Shown here in pieces: positions 1 through 7,737 of a stretch of DNA of 64,000 nucleotides. How positions within the stretch are numbered: position 1 is the first letter of the stretch; each line of letters opens with the position of its first letter. Source of the stretch: Burkholderiales bacterium (GTDB lineage: Bacteria; Pseudomonadota; Gammaproteobacteria; Burkholderiales; Burkholderiaceae_C). The notes under the pieces were generated by a model. The model had not been told where the DNA came from. It ran no database searches and was given only the letters and a program-made list of their open reading frames with translations. The DNA lies in the NCBI GenBank assembly GCA_016213205.1, contig JACRAZ010000090.1:62001-126000 (forward strand), written 5' to 3'. Position numbers and translations under genes: made by a program.

Positions 1-1
1 A

Positions 2-1648
2 CGCTTCGGCGCGAGCACCGGCGGTGGTGGCCTGGGTTCCGGCAGCGGCCGCGGCACGCCGATGGGCCGGGTCGATGCGGACATGATGACGTTGCTGCGC
101 CGCCTGTCGCACAGCGCGCCCGGCATGGCCGAGGGCGGCAGCGACTTCGGCGGTTATGTCGGCGGCGGCTACGGCGATACCGGGTCGTCCGGTGTCGGCA
201 TGCTGATGGCGCCGAACCTGATCATGGCGCACCGCGAAGAGCTGCGCCAGGCCGCCACCGGCGCGCTCGACCACATGGTGATCGACGTGATCGCCGGGCT
301 GTTCGACCAGATCCTGTCCGACCCCAAGGTGCCGCCCCAGATGGCACGCCAGCTGGCGCGGCTGCAGCTGCCAGTGTTGCGGGCGGCGCTGGGCGACTCG
401 AGCTTCTTCTCGTCGCGCAAGCACCCGGTGCGGCGCTTCATCAACCGCATTGCCTCGCTGGGCACCGCGGTCGACGACTTCGATGGCGAGGAAGGCCGCG
501 CGCTGCTGGCGCGGGTGGGCGAGCTGGTGGCAGAGATCGTCGAAGGCGACTTCGAACAGATCGAGACCTACGAGCAGAAGCTCAACGACCTCGAAGCCTT
601 CATCCAGCAGGCGGCCAAGGCCCAGCTCGAAGGCAAGGCCGACGAAGTGCTCGGCCGCAAGGAAAACCAGCTGCGGGTGCAGCATCGGTTCGCGCAGCAG
701 CTCGACGGCGCCTTGCACTCGCTGCCAGTGCCCGAGTTCCTGCGCGAGTTCCTGGGCCGCACCTGGAGCCGCGTGATCGCACTGGCCGAGCTCACGCACG
801 GCGCCGACAGCCCCATTGCCAAGCGCATGCGCGAGGTGGGCCGCGAGCTCGTGATGAGCGTGCAGCCCAAGGGCGTGCCGGCACAGCGCCAGGCCTTCCT
901 GAAGCTGCTGCCGCAGCTGATGAAGGACCTGAACGCGGGCCTCGACCAGATCCGCTGCACCGAAGAGCTGCGCCGCGGCTTCTTCGCCAAGCTGCTGCCG
1001 GCGCATGCCGAATCGCTGAAGGCCCAGGCCCTGAGCACGCTGGAGCACAACCTGCTGGCCAAGCAGGTGGATGGTGCCCTGGCCACGCCGCTGCCCAAGC
1101 CCACCGAACTCGCCGCGAGTGCATTGCCGGTACTCAACGACGTGATCACGCCGGCCGACTTCAGCCCCGAGGAAGCCAAGGCGGTGGGCCTGGTGGACGA
1201 AGGCTCGGTGAACTGGAGCGGCGCCGTCGACATCGACCTCGCGGCCGAGCCCGAGCTCACCGAGGTCGACATCGACATCGCCGGCCTGCCCACGCCGGAG
1301 CCGGTGGAGCCCATGCGCGGCAAGTCGCTGGCCGACCATGTGCAGATCGGCTTCGCCTACCAGATGCACCTGGAAGACAAGTGGCAGAAGGTGCGGCTCG
1401 CCCACGTGAGCCCGGCACGCACCTTCTTCGTCTTCACCCACGGCGCAAAGCAGCGCAAGACGGTGTCGATGACCTACCGCATGCTCTCGCGCATGTGCGA
1501 GACCGGCCGCATGCGGGCCTTCGAGAACGCCTACCTGCTGGAACGCGCCACCGCGCGGGCACGGCGCCAACTGGCCGAACTCAAACCGGCCGGCGCGGCC
1601 ACCCTGTCGCCGCCGACGCTGGGCGCAGCACCCCGCAGCCGGGCCTGA
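2..1648 (+). CDS. DUF1631 family protein, 5'-truncated by the window edge
   Basis: The reading frame is open from the first bases of the window, so the gene begins upstream; the first in-frame ATG visible is at 62 but need not be the start. About 548 residues are visible, against roughly 700-800 usual for the DUF1631 family as I recall it. The C-terminal block with LADHVQIGFAYQM, KVRLAHVSP, FVFTHGAKQRKTVS and SRMCETGRMRAFENAYLLE is the most characteristic part of that family. The N-terminal visible part is Gly/Ser-rich and probably disordered. No enzymatic role is established; in some proteobacteria such proteins are linked to cyclic-di-GMP PilZ-type regulation, but nothing here tests that. 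It is followed at 39 bp by convergent pdxA. Confidence 0.8.
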   Translation, partial: RFGASTGGGGLGSGSGRGTPMGRVDADMMTLLRRLSHSAPGMAEGGSDFGGYVGGGYGDTGSSGVGMLMAPNLIMAHREELRQAATGALDHMVIDVIAGLFDQILSDPKVPPQMARQLARLQLPVLRAALGDSSFFSSRKHPVRRFINRIASLGTAVDDFDGEEGRALLARVGELVAEIVEGDFEQIETYEQKLNDLEAFIQQAAKAQLEGKADEVLGRKENQLRVQHRFAQQLDGALHSLPVPEFLREFLGRTWSRVIALAELTHGADSPIAKRMREVGRELVMSVQPKGVPAQRQAFLKLLPQLMKDLNAGLDQIRCTEELRRGFFAKLLPAHAESLKAQALSTLEHNLLAKQVDGALATPLPKPTELAASALPVLNDVITPADFSPEEAKAVGLVDEGSVNWSGAVDIDLAAEPELTEVDIDIAGLPTPEPVEPMRGKSLADHVQIGFAYQMHLEDKWQKVRLAHVSPARTFFVFTHGAKQRKTVSMTYRMLSRMCETGRMRAFENAYLLERATARARRQLAELKPAGAATLSPPTLGAAPRSRA

Positions 1649-1686
1649 ACCCCGCGGGTGCGGCCCGCAGCGGCTTCGGGCTGGGC

Positions 1687-2688
1687 TCAGCCCGCCAGTT
1701 GCCGTGCCATGCGGATGGCCGCCTCGAAGCTGCGCGCATCCGCCGGGCGGCGGCCCGCGATGTCGAACGCGGTGCCGTGGTCGGGGCTGGTTCGCACGAA
1801 GGGCAGGCCGAGCGTGACGTTCACGCCATGCTCGACGCCGAGGTACTTCACCGGGATCAGGCCATGGTCGTGCGTCATCGCGACAACGATGTCGAACTCG
1901 CCCGGATGGCCCGGCGCATGGCGCGCACGCATGAACACCGTGTCGGGCGCAAAGGGACCGCGCGCATCGATGCCCTCGGCCACTGCCGCGGCGATGGCGG
2001 GCGCGATGAAGCGCAGTTCCTCGTCACCGAACAGGCCGCCCTCCCCGGCATGCGGGTTCAGCCCGGCCACCGCGATGCGCGGCCGGGGCTGGCCCCAGCG
2101 CACGGCCGCGCCCTGCACGATGCGCAGGGTCTGTAGCACGGCGTCGAAGTCGAGCAGCTCGATCGCGCGGCGCAGCGCCACGTGAATCGTGACCAGCACC
2201 ACCCGCAGCTCACCGTTGGCCAGCATCATGCGCACCGCGGGCGCACCGGCCAGCGCCTGCAGCATCTCGGTGTGGCCCGGGTGGTGCACGCCGGAGGCCG
2301 CGAGCGCCTCCTTGTGGATCGGCGCGGTGACGATGCCGGCCACCTGCCCGGCCAGCGCGAGCCGCGCCGCCGCCTCGATGCAGCAGGCCGCGGCGGCACC
2401 GGCCGTGGCCTGAACCTGCCCCATCACCAGGTCGCCCAGGCCCGCGGGCAGGGCCGGCGGCTGCCACACGGGCACGCAGTCGGGGGGCACGGCGTCGTCC
2501 GGTGCGTCCAGCAGCGCCACCGGCAGCAGCAGGCCGGACTGCGCCGTGGCGCGGCGCATCACGTCCACACTGCCCACCACCACGCAGGGACCCGCCGCGC
2601 CGGAGGCGATGGCGCGCACGATGATCTCGGGGCCGATGCCGGCTGCATCGCCCATGGTCAGGGCCAGTCGTCGGGCGTCGTGGGTCAT
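1687..2688 (-). CDS. pdxA: 4-hydroxythreonine-4-phosphate dehydrogenase
   Basis: PdxA oxidises 4-phosphohydroxy-L-threonine with NAD, and the product condenses with deoxyxylulose phosphate (PdxJ) on the way to pyridoxal phosphate. The 333-residue product has the family length. The N-terminus reads LALTMGDAAGIGPEI. Metal-binding histidines are visible in the APIHKEAL and HHPGHTEML stretch, in VTIHVALR, and in AMTHDHGLIPVKYLG. The ATG at 2688 was chosen because it gives the standard MGDxAGIGPE position; the longer open frame upstream is nif3 in another frame. It lies 2 bp after nif3 on the same strand, so the two are likely cotranscribed. Confidence 0.95.
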   Translation of the reverse strand: MTHDARRLALTMGDAAGIGPEIIVRAIASGAAGPCVVVGSVDVMRRATAQSGLLLPVALLDAPDDAVPPDCVPVWQPPALPAGLGDLVMGQVQATAGAAAACCIEAAARLALAGQVAGIVTAPIHKEALAASGVHHPGHTEMLQALAGAPAVRMMLANGELRVVLVTIHVALRRAIELLDFDAVLQTLRIVQGAAVRWGQPRPRIAVAGLNPHAGEGGLFGDEELRFIAPAIAAAVAEGIDARGPFAPDTVFMRARHAPGHPGEFDIVVAMTHDHGLIPVKYLGVEHGVNVTLGLPFVRTSPDHGTAFDIAGRRPADARSFEAAIRMARQLAG

Positions 2689-2690
2689 GG

Positions 2691-3440
2691 TCAGGCCGGG
2701 TTGGGAATCTCGATGAACTGGTGAGCCAGACCGAAGGTCGTCGCCAGGTGGTCGCCCAGCGCGGGGGCGCCGTAGCGCTCGGTGGCATGGTGCCCGCAGG
2801 CCAGGAATGCGACGCCGGTTTCGCGCGCGATGTGGGCCTGCGGCTCCGACAGCTCGCCCGTGAGGAAGGCGTCCGCACCGGCCGCGATGGCGGCTTCGAA
2901 GTAGCCTTGCGCACCGCCGGTGCACCAGGCGACGCGGCGCAGCGGCCGGCCATCGCCCGGCAGCAGCAGCGGTTCGCGCTGCAGCCGGTGGGCCACGTGG
3001 GCGGCCAGGCCGGGCGCATCTCCAAGGTTTCCTGCGCCACCGATGAAGCCCAGCTCCTGCTCGCCGAAGCGGGCGTCTGCGGCCAGCCCGAGCCGGTGGC
3101 CGAGCTGTGCGTTGTTGCCGAACTCGGCATGCGCATCCAGCGGCAGGTGGTAGGCGAACAGGCTGATGTCATGGGCGAGCAGGCGCGCCAGCCGCTCGCG
3201 CAGCCAGCCTGTGACGCGGCCGTCCTGTCCGCGCCAGAACAGCCCGTGGTGCACGAGCACCGCGTCGGCCCCGGCCTCGATCGCGGCATCGATCAGGGCG
3301 CGGCTGGCCGTGACGCCGGACACGAGCCGGCGCACCTCGGCACGGCCCTCGACCTGCAGACCGTTCGGCCCATAATCCTTGAACCTGTCCACCGCCAGCA
3401 GCGCGGCCAGGTGGGCCTCCAGTTCGACACGCTGCGCCAT
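2691..3440 (-). CDS. Nif3-like dinuclear metal centre protein (YbgI family)
   Basis: This 249-residue protein matches the Nif3/YbgI/DUF34 family, ring-shaped hexamers with a two-metal site and some link to GTP cyclohydrolase I-like chemistry; the physiological reaction is not settled. Family landmarks are PNGLQVEG near residue 25, VLVHHGLFW (metal His pair) near 62, FAYHLPLDAH near 93, TGELSEPQ near 195 and FLACGHHATER near 210. The ATG at 3440 fits the family N-terminus. It is transcribed divergently from the HtrA gene with only 18 bp between the two start codons, and is followed 2 bp later by pdxA. Confidence 0.92.
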   Translation of the reverse strand: MAQRVELEAHLAALLAVDRFKDYGPNGLQVEGRAEVRRLVSGVTASRALIDAAIEAGADAVLVHHGLFWRGQDGRVTGWLRERLARLLAHDISLFAYHLPLDAHAEFGNNAQLGHRLGLAADARFGEQELGFIGGAGNLGDAPGLAAHVAHRLQREPLLLPGDGRPLRRVAWCTGGAQGYFEAAIAAGADAFLTGELSEPQAHIARETGVAFLACGHHATERYGAPALGDHLATTFGLAHQFIEIPNPA

Positions 3441-3458
3441 GGTGCTTTCCTTTCCCCG

Positions 3459-4622
3459 ATGCGACGACTCTGGCTGATTTTCACGCAGGCAACCACGGTG
3501 GCCCTGGCGCTGCTGTTTGTCGTCAACACCTTGAAGCCGCAATGGCTGCAGCGCGAGGGGCAGGCCCTCACCGAAGTGGTGGCGCTGCGCACCGCCGCGC
3601 CCGCCTGGCCCGCCAGCGGCGCCAGCGGGGCAGGCTTCACCGGCTACAGCGCGGCAGCCCGTGCCGCCGCGCCGGCGGTGGTGAGCGTCACCGCCAGCAA
3701 GGCCGGCGCCCGCAACCCGCACGCGCAGGACCCGACCTTCCGCTTCTTCTTCGGCGAGCGCGGGGCCGAGACCCAGGTGGGCTTCGGCTCCGGCGTGATC
3801 GTCTCCACGCAGGGCATCCTGCTGACCAACAACCACGTGATCGAGGGCGCCGGCGAGATCGAGGTGCGACTGTCCGACGGCCGCGAGGCACGGGCCGAGA
3901 TCGTCGGCACCGACCCTGAAACCGACCTGGCGGTGCTGCGCATCCAGCTCGACCGGCTGCCTGCGATCACGCTCGGCCGGCTCGACGCTTTGCAGGTGGG
4001 CGATGTCGTGCTGGCGATCGGCAATCCGTTCAACGTCGGCCAGACGGTCACCTCGGGCATCGTCAGTGCGCTCGGGCGCCAGGGGCTGGGGCTGTCCACG
4101 TTCGAGAGCTTCGTGCAGACCGATGCCGCCATCAACCCGGGCAACTCCGGCGGCGCGCTGGTGGACGTGCACGGCCACCTGGTGGGCATCAACACCGCGA
4201 TCTTCTCGCGCTCGGGGGGCAGCATGGGCATCGGCTTCGCGATCCCGGTGGATGTGGCCCAGCAGGTGATGGAAGGCCTGTTGCGCGACGGCCAGGTCAC
4301 ACGGGGCTGGATCGGCGTCGAGCCACGCGACCTGACGCCGGAGTTCGCAGAGAACTTTCACCTGCCGGTCAGGAGCGGCGTGCTGATCACCGGCGTGCTG
4401 CAGGATGGCCCGGCCAGCAAGGGGGGCCTGAAACCGGGCGACGTGGTGGTCAGCGTCGCGGGCCAGCCGGTGGCCACCACCGCCCAGCTGCTGCACAGCG
4501 TGGCCGCCCTGAAGCCCGGCAACGAGGCCGTCATCGGCGTGCAGCGCGGCACCCAGGCACTGCAACTGACGCTGACCATCGCACAACGGCCCAAGCAGCC
4601 GGCGGCACGGCGGCCGCGCTGA
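3459..4622 (+). CDS. HtrA/Deg family periplasmic serine protease (DegS/DegQ-like, one PDZ)
   Basis: A membrane-anchored trypsin-like protease for periplasmic protein quality control. Residues 8-23 form a single N-terminal hydrophobic anchor. The protease domain carries the triad His126 (LTNNHVIEG), Asp156 (ETDLAVL) and Ser230 (NPGNSGGAL). One PDZ domain follows (about 285-375, with GVLITGVLQDGPA and LKPGDVVVSV). At 387 residues with one PDZ it resembles DegS-type proteins more than two-PDZ DegP. Position next to nif3 and tatCBA is the conserved betaproteobacterial arrangement. The ATG at 3459 puts a signal anchor at the N-terminus; the much longer open frame upstream is only the complement of nif3. 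Confidence 0.93.
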   Translation: MRRLWLIFTQATTVALALLFVVNTLKPQWLQREGQALTEVVALRTAAPAWPASGASGAGFTGYSAAARAAAPAVVSVTASKAGARNPHAQDPTFRFFFGERGAETQVGFGSGVIVSTQGILLTNNHVIEGAGEIEVRLSDGREARAEIVGTDPETDLAVLRIQLDRLPAITLGRLDALQVGDVVLAIGNPFNVGQTVTSGIVSALGRQGLGLSTFESFVQTDAAINPGNSGGALVDVHGHLVGINTAIFSRSGGSMGIGFAIPVDVAQQVMEGLLRDGQVTRGWIGVEPRDLTPEFAENFHLPVRSGVLITGVLQDGPASKGGLKPGDVVVSVAGQPVATTAQLLHSVAALKPGNEAVIGVQRGTQALQLTLTIAQRPKQPAARRPR

Positions 4623-4623
4623 A

Positions 4624-4637
4624 GGCGGCAGGCCGCC
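4624..4637. terminator. small hairpin between convergent htrA-type gene and tatC
   Basis: GGCGGC, AG, GCCGCC form a compact inverted repeat in the 21-bp gap between two convergent stop codons. It could serve both strands as a terminator hairpin, but there is no clear T-run, so this is inference from position and symmetry. Confidence 0.3.
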
Positions 4638-4643
4638 GCGCGT

Positions 4644-5429
4644 TCAGGCGTCGGCGGTGGGCTCGGTTTCGGGCGCCTTGGTGTGCTTGATGAACAGGCG
4701 CGCGGCCCAGATGCCCACTTCATACAGCACGCACATCGGGATCGCGAGCGAGAGCTGCGACACCACGTCCGGCGGCGTGATGACCGCCGAGATGATGAAC
4801 GCGATGACGATGAAGTAGCCGCGCCACTCCTTCAGCTTGGCGATGCTGACCACGCCCAGGCGCGCCAGCACCACCACCGCGATCGGCACCTCGAACGCGG
4901 CACCGAAGGCGATGAACATGGTCAGCACGAAGCTGAGGTAGGCCTCGATGTCCGGCGCCGCGGTGATGCTCTTGGGCGCAAAGCCCTGGATGAACGCGAA
5001 CACCTTGCCGAACACGAAGAAGTAGCAGAACGCCACCCCGGACACGAACAGCAGGGTGCTCGACACCACCAGCGGCAGCACCAGGCGCTTCTCGTGGTTG
5101 TAGAGCCCGGGCGCCACGAAGGCCCATATCTGGTACAGCACCACCGGCAGCGCCAGCAGGAACCCGGCCATCAGCGTGACCTTCAGCGGCACCAGGAACG
5201 GCGAGATCGGGTTGGTGGCGATCAGGCGCGCGCCCTCGGGCAGCTGTGCCACCATCGGTGCGGCCAGCAGGTCGTACAGGCCCGCCGGGCCGGGCCACAG
5301 GCACAGCACGCCGAAGGCGACGCCCACCGCGATGAGCGCGCGCACCAGGCGGTCACGCAGCTCGACCAGGTGCGAGACAAAGGGTTGCTCGGTGCCTTCG
5401 AGCTCGTCGCGGGGTTCGGTGGTGCTCAT
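4644..5429 (-). CDS. tatC: Sec-independent (Tat) translocase subunit TatC
   Basis: TatC is the polytopic inner-membrane receptor that, with TatB, recognises twin-arginine signal peptides of folded proteins. The 261-residue product has the expected six hydrophobic segments and the family signatures FVSHLVELRDRL near the N-terminus, PISPFLVPLKV, YQIWAFVAPGLY and AFIISAVITPPDVVSQL. The ATG at 5429 is 1 bp after the tatB stop codon, so translation is likely coupled. The C-terminal tail is short and hydrophilic. Confidence 0.97.
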   Translation of the reverse strand: MSTTEPRDELEGTEQPFVSHLVELRDRLVRALIAVGVAFGVLCLWPGPAGLYDLLAAPMVAQLPEGARLIATNPISPFLVPLKVTLMAGFLLALPVVLYQIWAFVAPGLYNHEKRLVLPLVVSSTLLFVSGVAFCYFFVFGKVFAFIQGFAPKSITAAPDIEAYLSFVLTMFIAFGAAFEVPIAVVVLARLGVVSIAKLKEWRGYFIVIAFIISAVITPPDVVSQLSLAIPMCVLYEVGIWAARLFIKHTKAPETEPTADA

Positions 5430-5430
5430 C

Positions 5431-5928
5431 TCAACGCCGCACGCCCGGCGGCCTGAACCGGGCCACGCGTGCAGCGCCGGATTGGGCATGCATGCGCACG
5501 CCCGCGCGCTGCTTGTACCAGCGCGGCACGGCGCTGCGCTTCAGGCGCCACTTCTTGTTCGGCCGCTGGTACTGCGGCACAGGGGGCTGGTAGCCGGTGT
5601 CGCCACCACTCTCGAGCAGGCTGGCGGCCTCCAGGCCGGCGGTCGCGTCCTCGAAGCCCTTGCTCAGGGCTGCACTGGCGGAGTTGACCTCCTGGGTGAC
5701 CGACGCCTCCACATCGCGCGCCGCTGTTTCGAACTGCGACTTCATCTTCTGCAGTTCCTCGAGCTCGATCGAACGGTTCACCTCGGCCTTGACATCGGCC
5801 ACGTAACGCCGCGCCTTGCCCATCAAGTGACCCACCGTGCGGGCCACGCGCGGCAGTTTCTCGGGGCCGATGACGATCAGCGCGACCGCGCCGATCAGCG
5901 CGATCTTGTCGAAACCGAAATCGATCAT
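5431..5928 (-). CDS. tatB: Tat translocase subunit TatB
   Basis: The 165-residue protein starts [21 protein letters not shown], one transmembrane helix followed by the GPEKLP hinge (21-26) and an amphipathic helix, as in TatB. It pairs with TatC in the twin-arginine signal receptor. The C-terminal third is unusually basic and aromatic ([15 protein letters not shown] and an Arg-rich end), a tail not needed for the core function. It lies between tatA (9 bp upstream) and tatC (1 bp downstream). Confidence 0.95.
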   Translation of the reverse strand: MIDFGFDKIALIGAVALIVIGPEKLPRVARTVGHLMGKARRYVADVKAEVNRSIELEELQKMKSQFETAARDVEASVTQEVNSASAALSKGFEDATAGLEAASLLESGGDTGYQPPVPQYQRPNKKWRLKRSAVPRWYKQRAGVRMHAQSGAARVARFRPPGVRR

Positions 5929-5937
5929 GCAGTGCGA

Positions 5938-6177
5938 TCAGGACTTCGTCTTGGCCTCGACGTCGACGGTGTTGGTGTCTGCCGTCTTGTTGGCGCCCAC
6001 CTGCTGCGGCGGCGCCGCGGGTGTGTCGGCGGACGAGGCGCCATCTTTCACGCCGTCCTTGAAGCCCTTGACCGCGGCACCGAGGTCCGAGCCCATGTTC
6101 TTGAGCTTCTTGGTGCCGAAGATCAGCACCACCACGAGCAGCACGATCAGCCAGTGCCAGATGCTGAAGGATCCCAT
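5938..6177 (-). CDS. tatA: Tat translocase subunit TatA
   Basis: A 79-residue pore-forming subunit. It begins [21 protein letters not shown], one short transmembrane helix, then [22 protein letters not shown], the conserved amphipathic helix, and an acidic/threonine-rich tail. A good Shine-Dalgarno (AGGAG) stands 6-7 nt before the ATG. It is the first tat gene of the tatA-tatB-tatC run, with a candidate -10 box in the 46-bp gap after the HIT gene. Confidence 0.96.
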   Translation of the reverse strand: MGSFSIWHWLIVLLVVVLIFGTKKLKNMGSDLGAAVKGFKDGVKDGASSADTPAAPPQQVGANKTADTNTVDVEAKTKS

Positions 6178-6205
6178 GAGTCACTCCTGAAGACGAATAG
6201 GCCGG

Positions 6206-6211
6206 ATTCTA
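6206..6211 (-). promoter_or_regulatory. candidate -10 box upstream of tatA
   Basis: On the minus strand the gap between the HIT gene and tatA reads CCTAGAATCC, a TAGAAT hexamer about 29 nt before the tatA ATG. No good -35 hexamer is visible at 16-18 nt, so it may be weak or read-through from the upstream operon may dominate. Confidence 0.35.
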
Positions 6212-6223
6212 GGCGTGCGCCCA

Positions 6224-6571
6224 TCACCCTTTGAGCCAAGGCCTGGGCCCGCCCATCACGTGCAGGTGCAGGTGCATGACTTCCTGCCGTCCGTCGGCCC
6301 CGGTGTTGATGAGGTGGCGGTAACCGTTGGTGACGCCCAGCTCGAGCATCAGCCGGGGCGACACCGCCATCATCTTGCCCAGCAGCGCCTGTTCGGCCGG
6401 GCCGACATCGACCATGCTGGTGATGTGGCGCTTGGGGATGATGAGGATGTGCACCGGCGCCCACGGGTTGATGTCGTGGAAGGCAAGGATGTCCTCGTCC
6501 TCATAGACCTTCTTGGCCGGGATCTTGCCCTCGACGATCTTGCAGAAGATGCAGGTGGCATCGTGGCTCAT
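6224..6571 (-). CDS. HIT (histidine triad) family nucleotide-binding protein, HinT-like
   Basis: The 115-residue product has the whole HinT signature: CIFCKIVEGKIPAKKVYED at the N-terminus, HILIIPKRHI in the middle and the catalytic triad HLHLHVMGG at residues 99-107. HinT proteins hydrolyse purine phosphoramidates such as AMP-lysine. It lies in the usual place between the hisE/DUF4870 genes and tatA. The ATG at 6571 gives the family start. Confidence 0.93.
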   Translation of the reverse strand: MSHDATCIFCKIVEGKIPAKKVYEDEDILAFHDINPWAPVHILIIPKRHITSMVDVGPAEQALLGKMMAVSPRLMLELGVTNGYRHLINTGADGRQEVMHLHLHVMGGPRPWLKG

Positions 6572-6604
6572 GCTCGCAACACTCCAGGTTCAGGCGCGGT
6601 TCGG

Positions 6605-6973
6605 TCAGGCCGGGTAGACCGGCTTGCCCTCGTTGAGCTTGAGCCAGCCTTTGACCACGCGGTAGACCATCCAGATCCACACGACGATCAGGATGGGAAA
6701 GCCCAGCAGCACCACCACGAGGGCCATGCCGATCAGGCTGCCCAGCAGGCCCCACCAGAAGGTGCGGATCTGCCAATCGAAGTGGCTTTCGTAGATCGTG
6801 CCGCGCACGTCGTCGCGCTTCACGTAATTGATCACGATGGCGACGATGGCCGTCACGCCCCACAGGCAGGTCAACGCCTGCAGCGCGTAGACCACCATCG
6901 TGATGTTCTTCAGGCCGGCCATCTCTTCCGGCGTCTTGCCGGCGGCGCCGGGGACATTGACCACGTCGTTCAT
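6605..6973 (-). CDS. DUF4870-like small inner-membrane protein
   Basis: A 122-residue protein with three hydrophobic segments (about 25-48, 72-95 and 84-107) and a C-terminal [18 protein letters not shown]. This protein is found between hisE and hinT in many Burkholderiales and is usually labelled DUF4870 or membrane protein; the function is unknown. Its ATG overlaps the hisE stop codon by 4 bp (ATGA), so it is translationally coupled to histidine biosynthesis genes without an obvious biochemical link. Confidence 0.85.
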   Translation of the reverse strand: MNDVVNVPGAAGKTPEEMAGLKNITMVVYALQALTCLWGVTAIVAIVINYVKRDDVRGTIYESHFDWQIRTFWWGLLGSLIGMALVVVLLGFPILIVVWIWMVYRVVKGWLKLNEGKPVYPA

Positions 6974-7335
6974 GTACCCTCCTTGTCGCGCTGCTGCACC
7001 TTGCGCAGCGCAAACTCTTCCAGGCCGGACAGGCCCTCGCGCCGCGCCAGTTCGGCCAGCACGTCGGCCGGCTTCAGGCCGAAGGCGGCCAGCGCGATCA
7101 TCGAGTGGAACCAGAGGTCGGCCACCTCGTAGACGATCTTCTCGGGCACGCCATCCTTGGCGGCCATCACGGTTTCGGTGGCTTCCTCGCCGATCTTCTT
7201 CAGGATGGCGTCGGTGCCCTTGGCGAACAGGCGCGCCACGTAGCTCTTGTCCGGGTCGCCACCCGCCTCGGGCTTGCGCGATTCGATCACCGCGGCCAGG
7301 CGCGCCAGCAGGTCCTGCGAGCTGAGGTCGGTCAT
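6970..7335 (-). CDS. hisE: phosphoribosyl-ATP pyrophosphatase
   Basis: HisE carries out the second step of histidine synthesis, hydrolysing phosphoribosyl-ATP to phosphoribosyl-AMP. The 121-residue all-alpha protein shows [28 protein letters not shown] (metal-binding Glu cluster) and [14 protein letters not shown]. The ATG at 7335 overlaps the hisI stop (ATGA) and was preferred over an in-frame upstream extension lying inside hisI. It feeds straight into the reverse order of reaction partners HisI and HisE, separate genes here rather than fused. Confidence 0.95.
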   Translation of the reverse strand: MTDLSSQDLLARLAAVIESRKPEAGGDPDKSYVARLFAKGTDAILKKIGEEATETVMAAKDGVPEKIVYEVADLWFHSMIALAAFGLKPADVLAELARREGLSGLEEFALRKVQQRDKEGT

Positions 7336-7724
7336 TTCTTGTAGATGCGTTCGGGGTCTTCGAGCACCGGCTCGGTGGTGTGCCACTGGCCCCCCTCGAG
7401 CTTGCGGAAGAAGCAGGAATGGCGGCCGGTGTGGCAGGCAATGCCCGGATCATGGCCGAGTTGCGTGACCTTCAGCAGCACCACGTCGGCATCGCAATCG
7501 ATGCGCAGCTCGTGCACCTGCTGGAAATGGCCCGACTCCTCGCCCTTGTGCCACAGCCGCTGGCGCGAGCGGCTCCAGTACACGGCCTGCCCGAGCTCGG
7601 CGGTGCGGGCCAGGGCTTCGCGGTTCATGAAGGCGAACATCAGCACATCGCCCGAACCGGCCTCTTGCGCGATCACGGGCACCAGGCCGTCGCGGTCCCA
7701 CTTGACACTGTCGAGCCATTCCAT
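7332..7724 (-). CDS. hisI: phosphoribosyl-AMP cyclohydrolase
   Basis: HisI opens the adenine ring of phosphoribosyl-AMP, the third histidine step. The 130-residue product contains [38 protein letters not shown] (Zn/substrate loop), DCDADVVL (Mg-binding Asp) and [13 protein letters not shown] (Zn cysteine). The ATG at 7724 was chosen; an upstream in-frame Met at 7754 would lie inside the preceding kinase gene. Upstream is a histidine kinase rather than hisF, so the histidine operon is interrupted here and hisI-hisE need their own promoter or read-through from the kinase. Confidence 0.95.
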   Translation of the reverse strand: MEWLDSVKWDRDGLVPVIAQEAGSGDVLMFAFMNREALARTAELGQAVYWSRSRQRLWHKGEESGHFQQVHELRIDCDADVVLLKVTQLGHDPGIACHTGRHSCFFRKLEGGQWHTTEPVLEDPERIYKK

Positions 7725-7737
7725 GGCCGGAGTGTAC

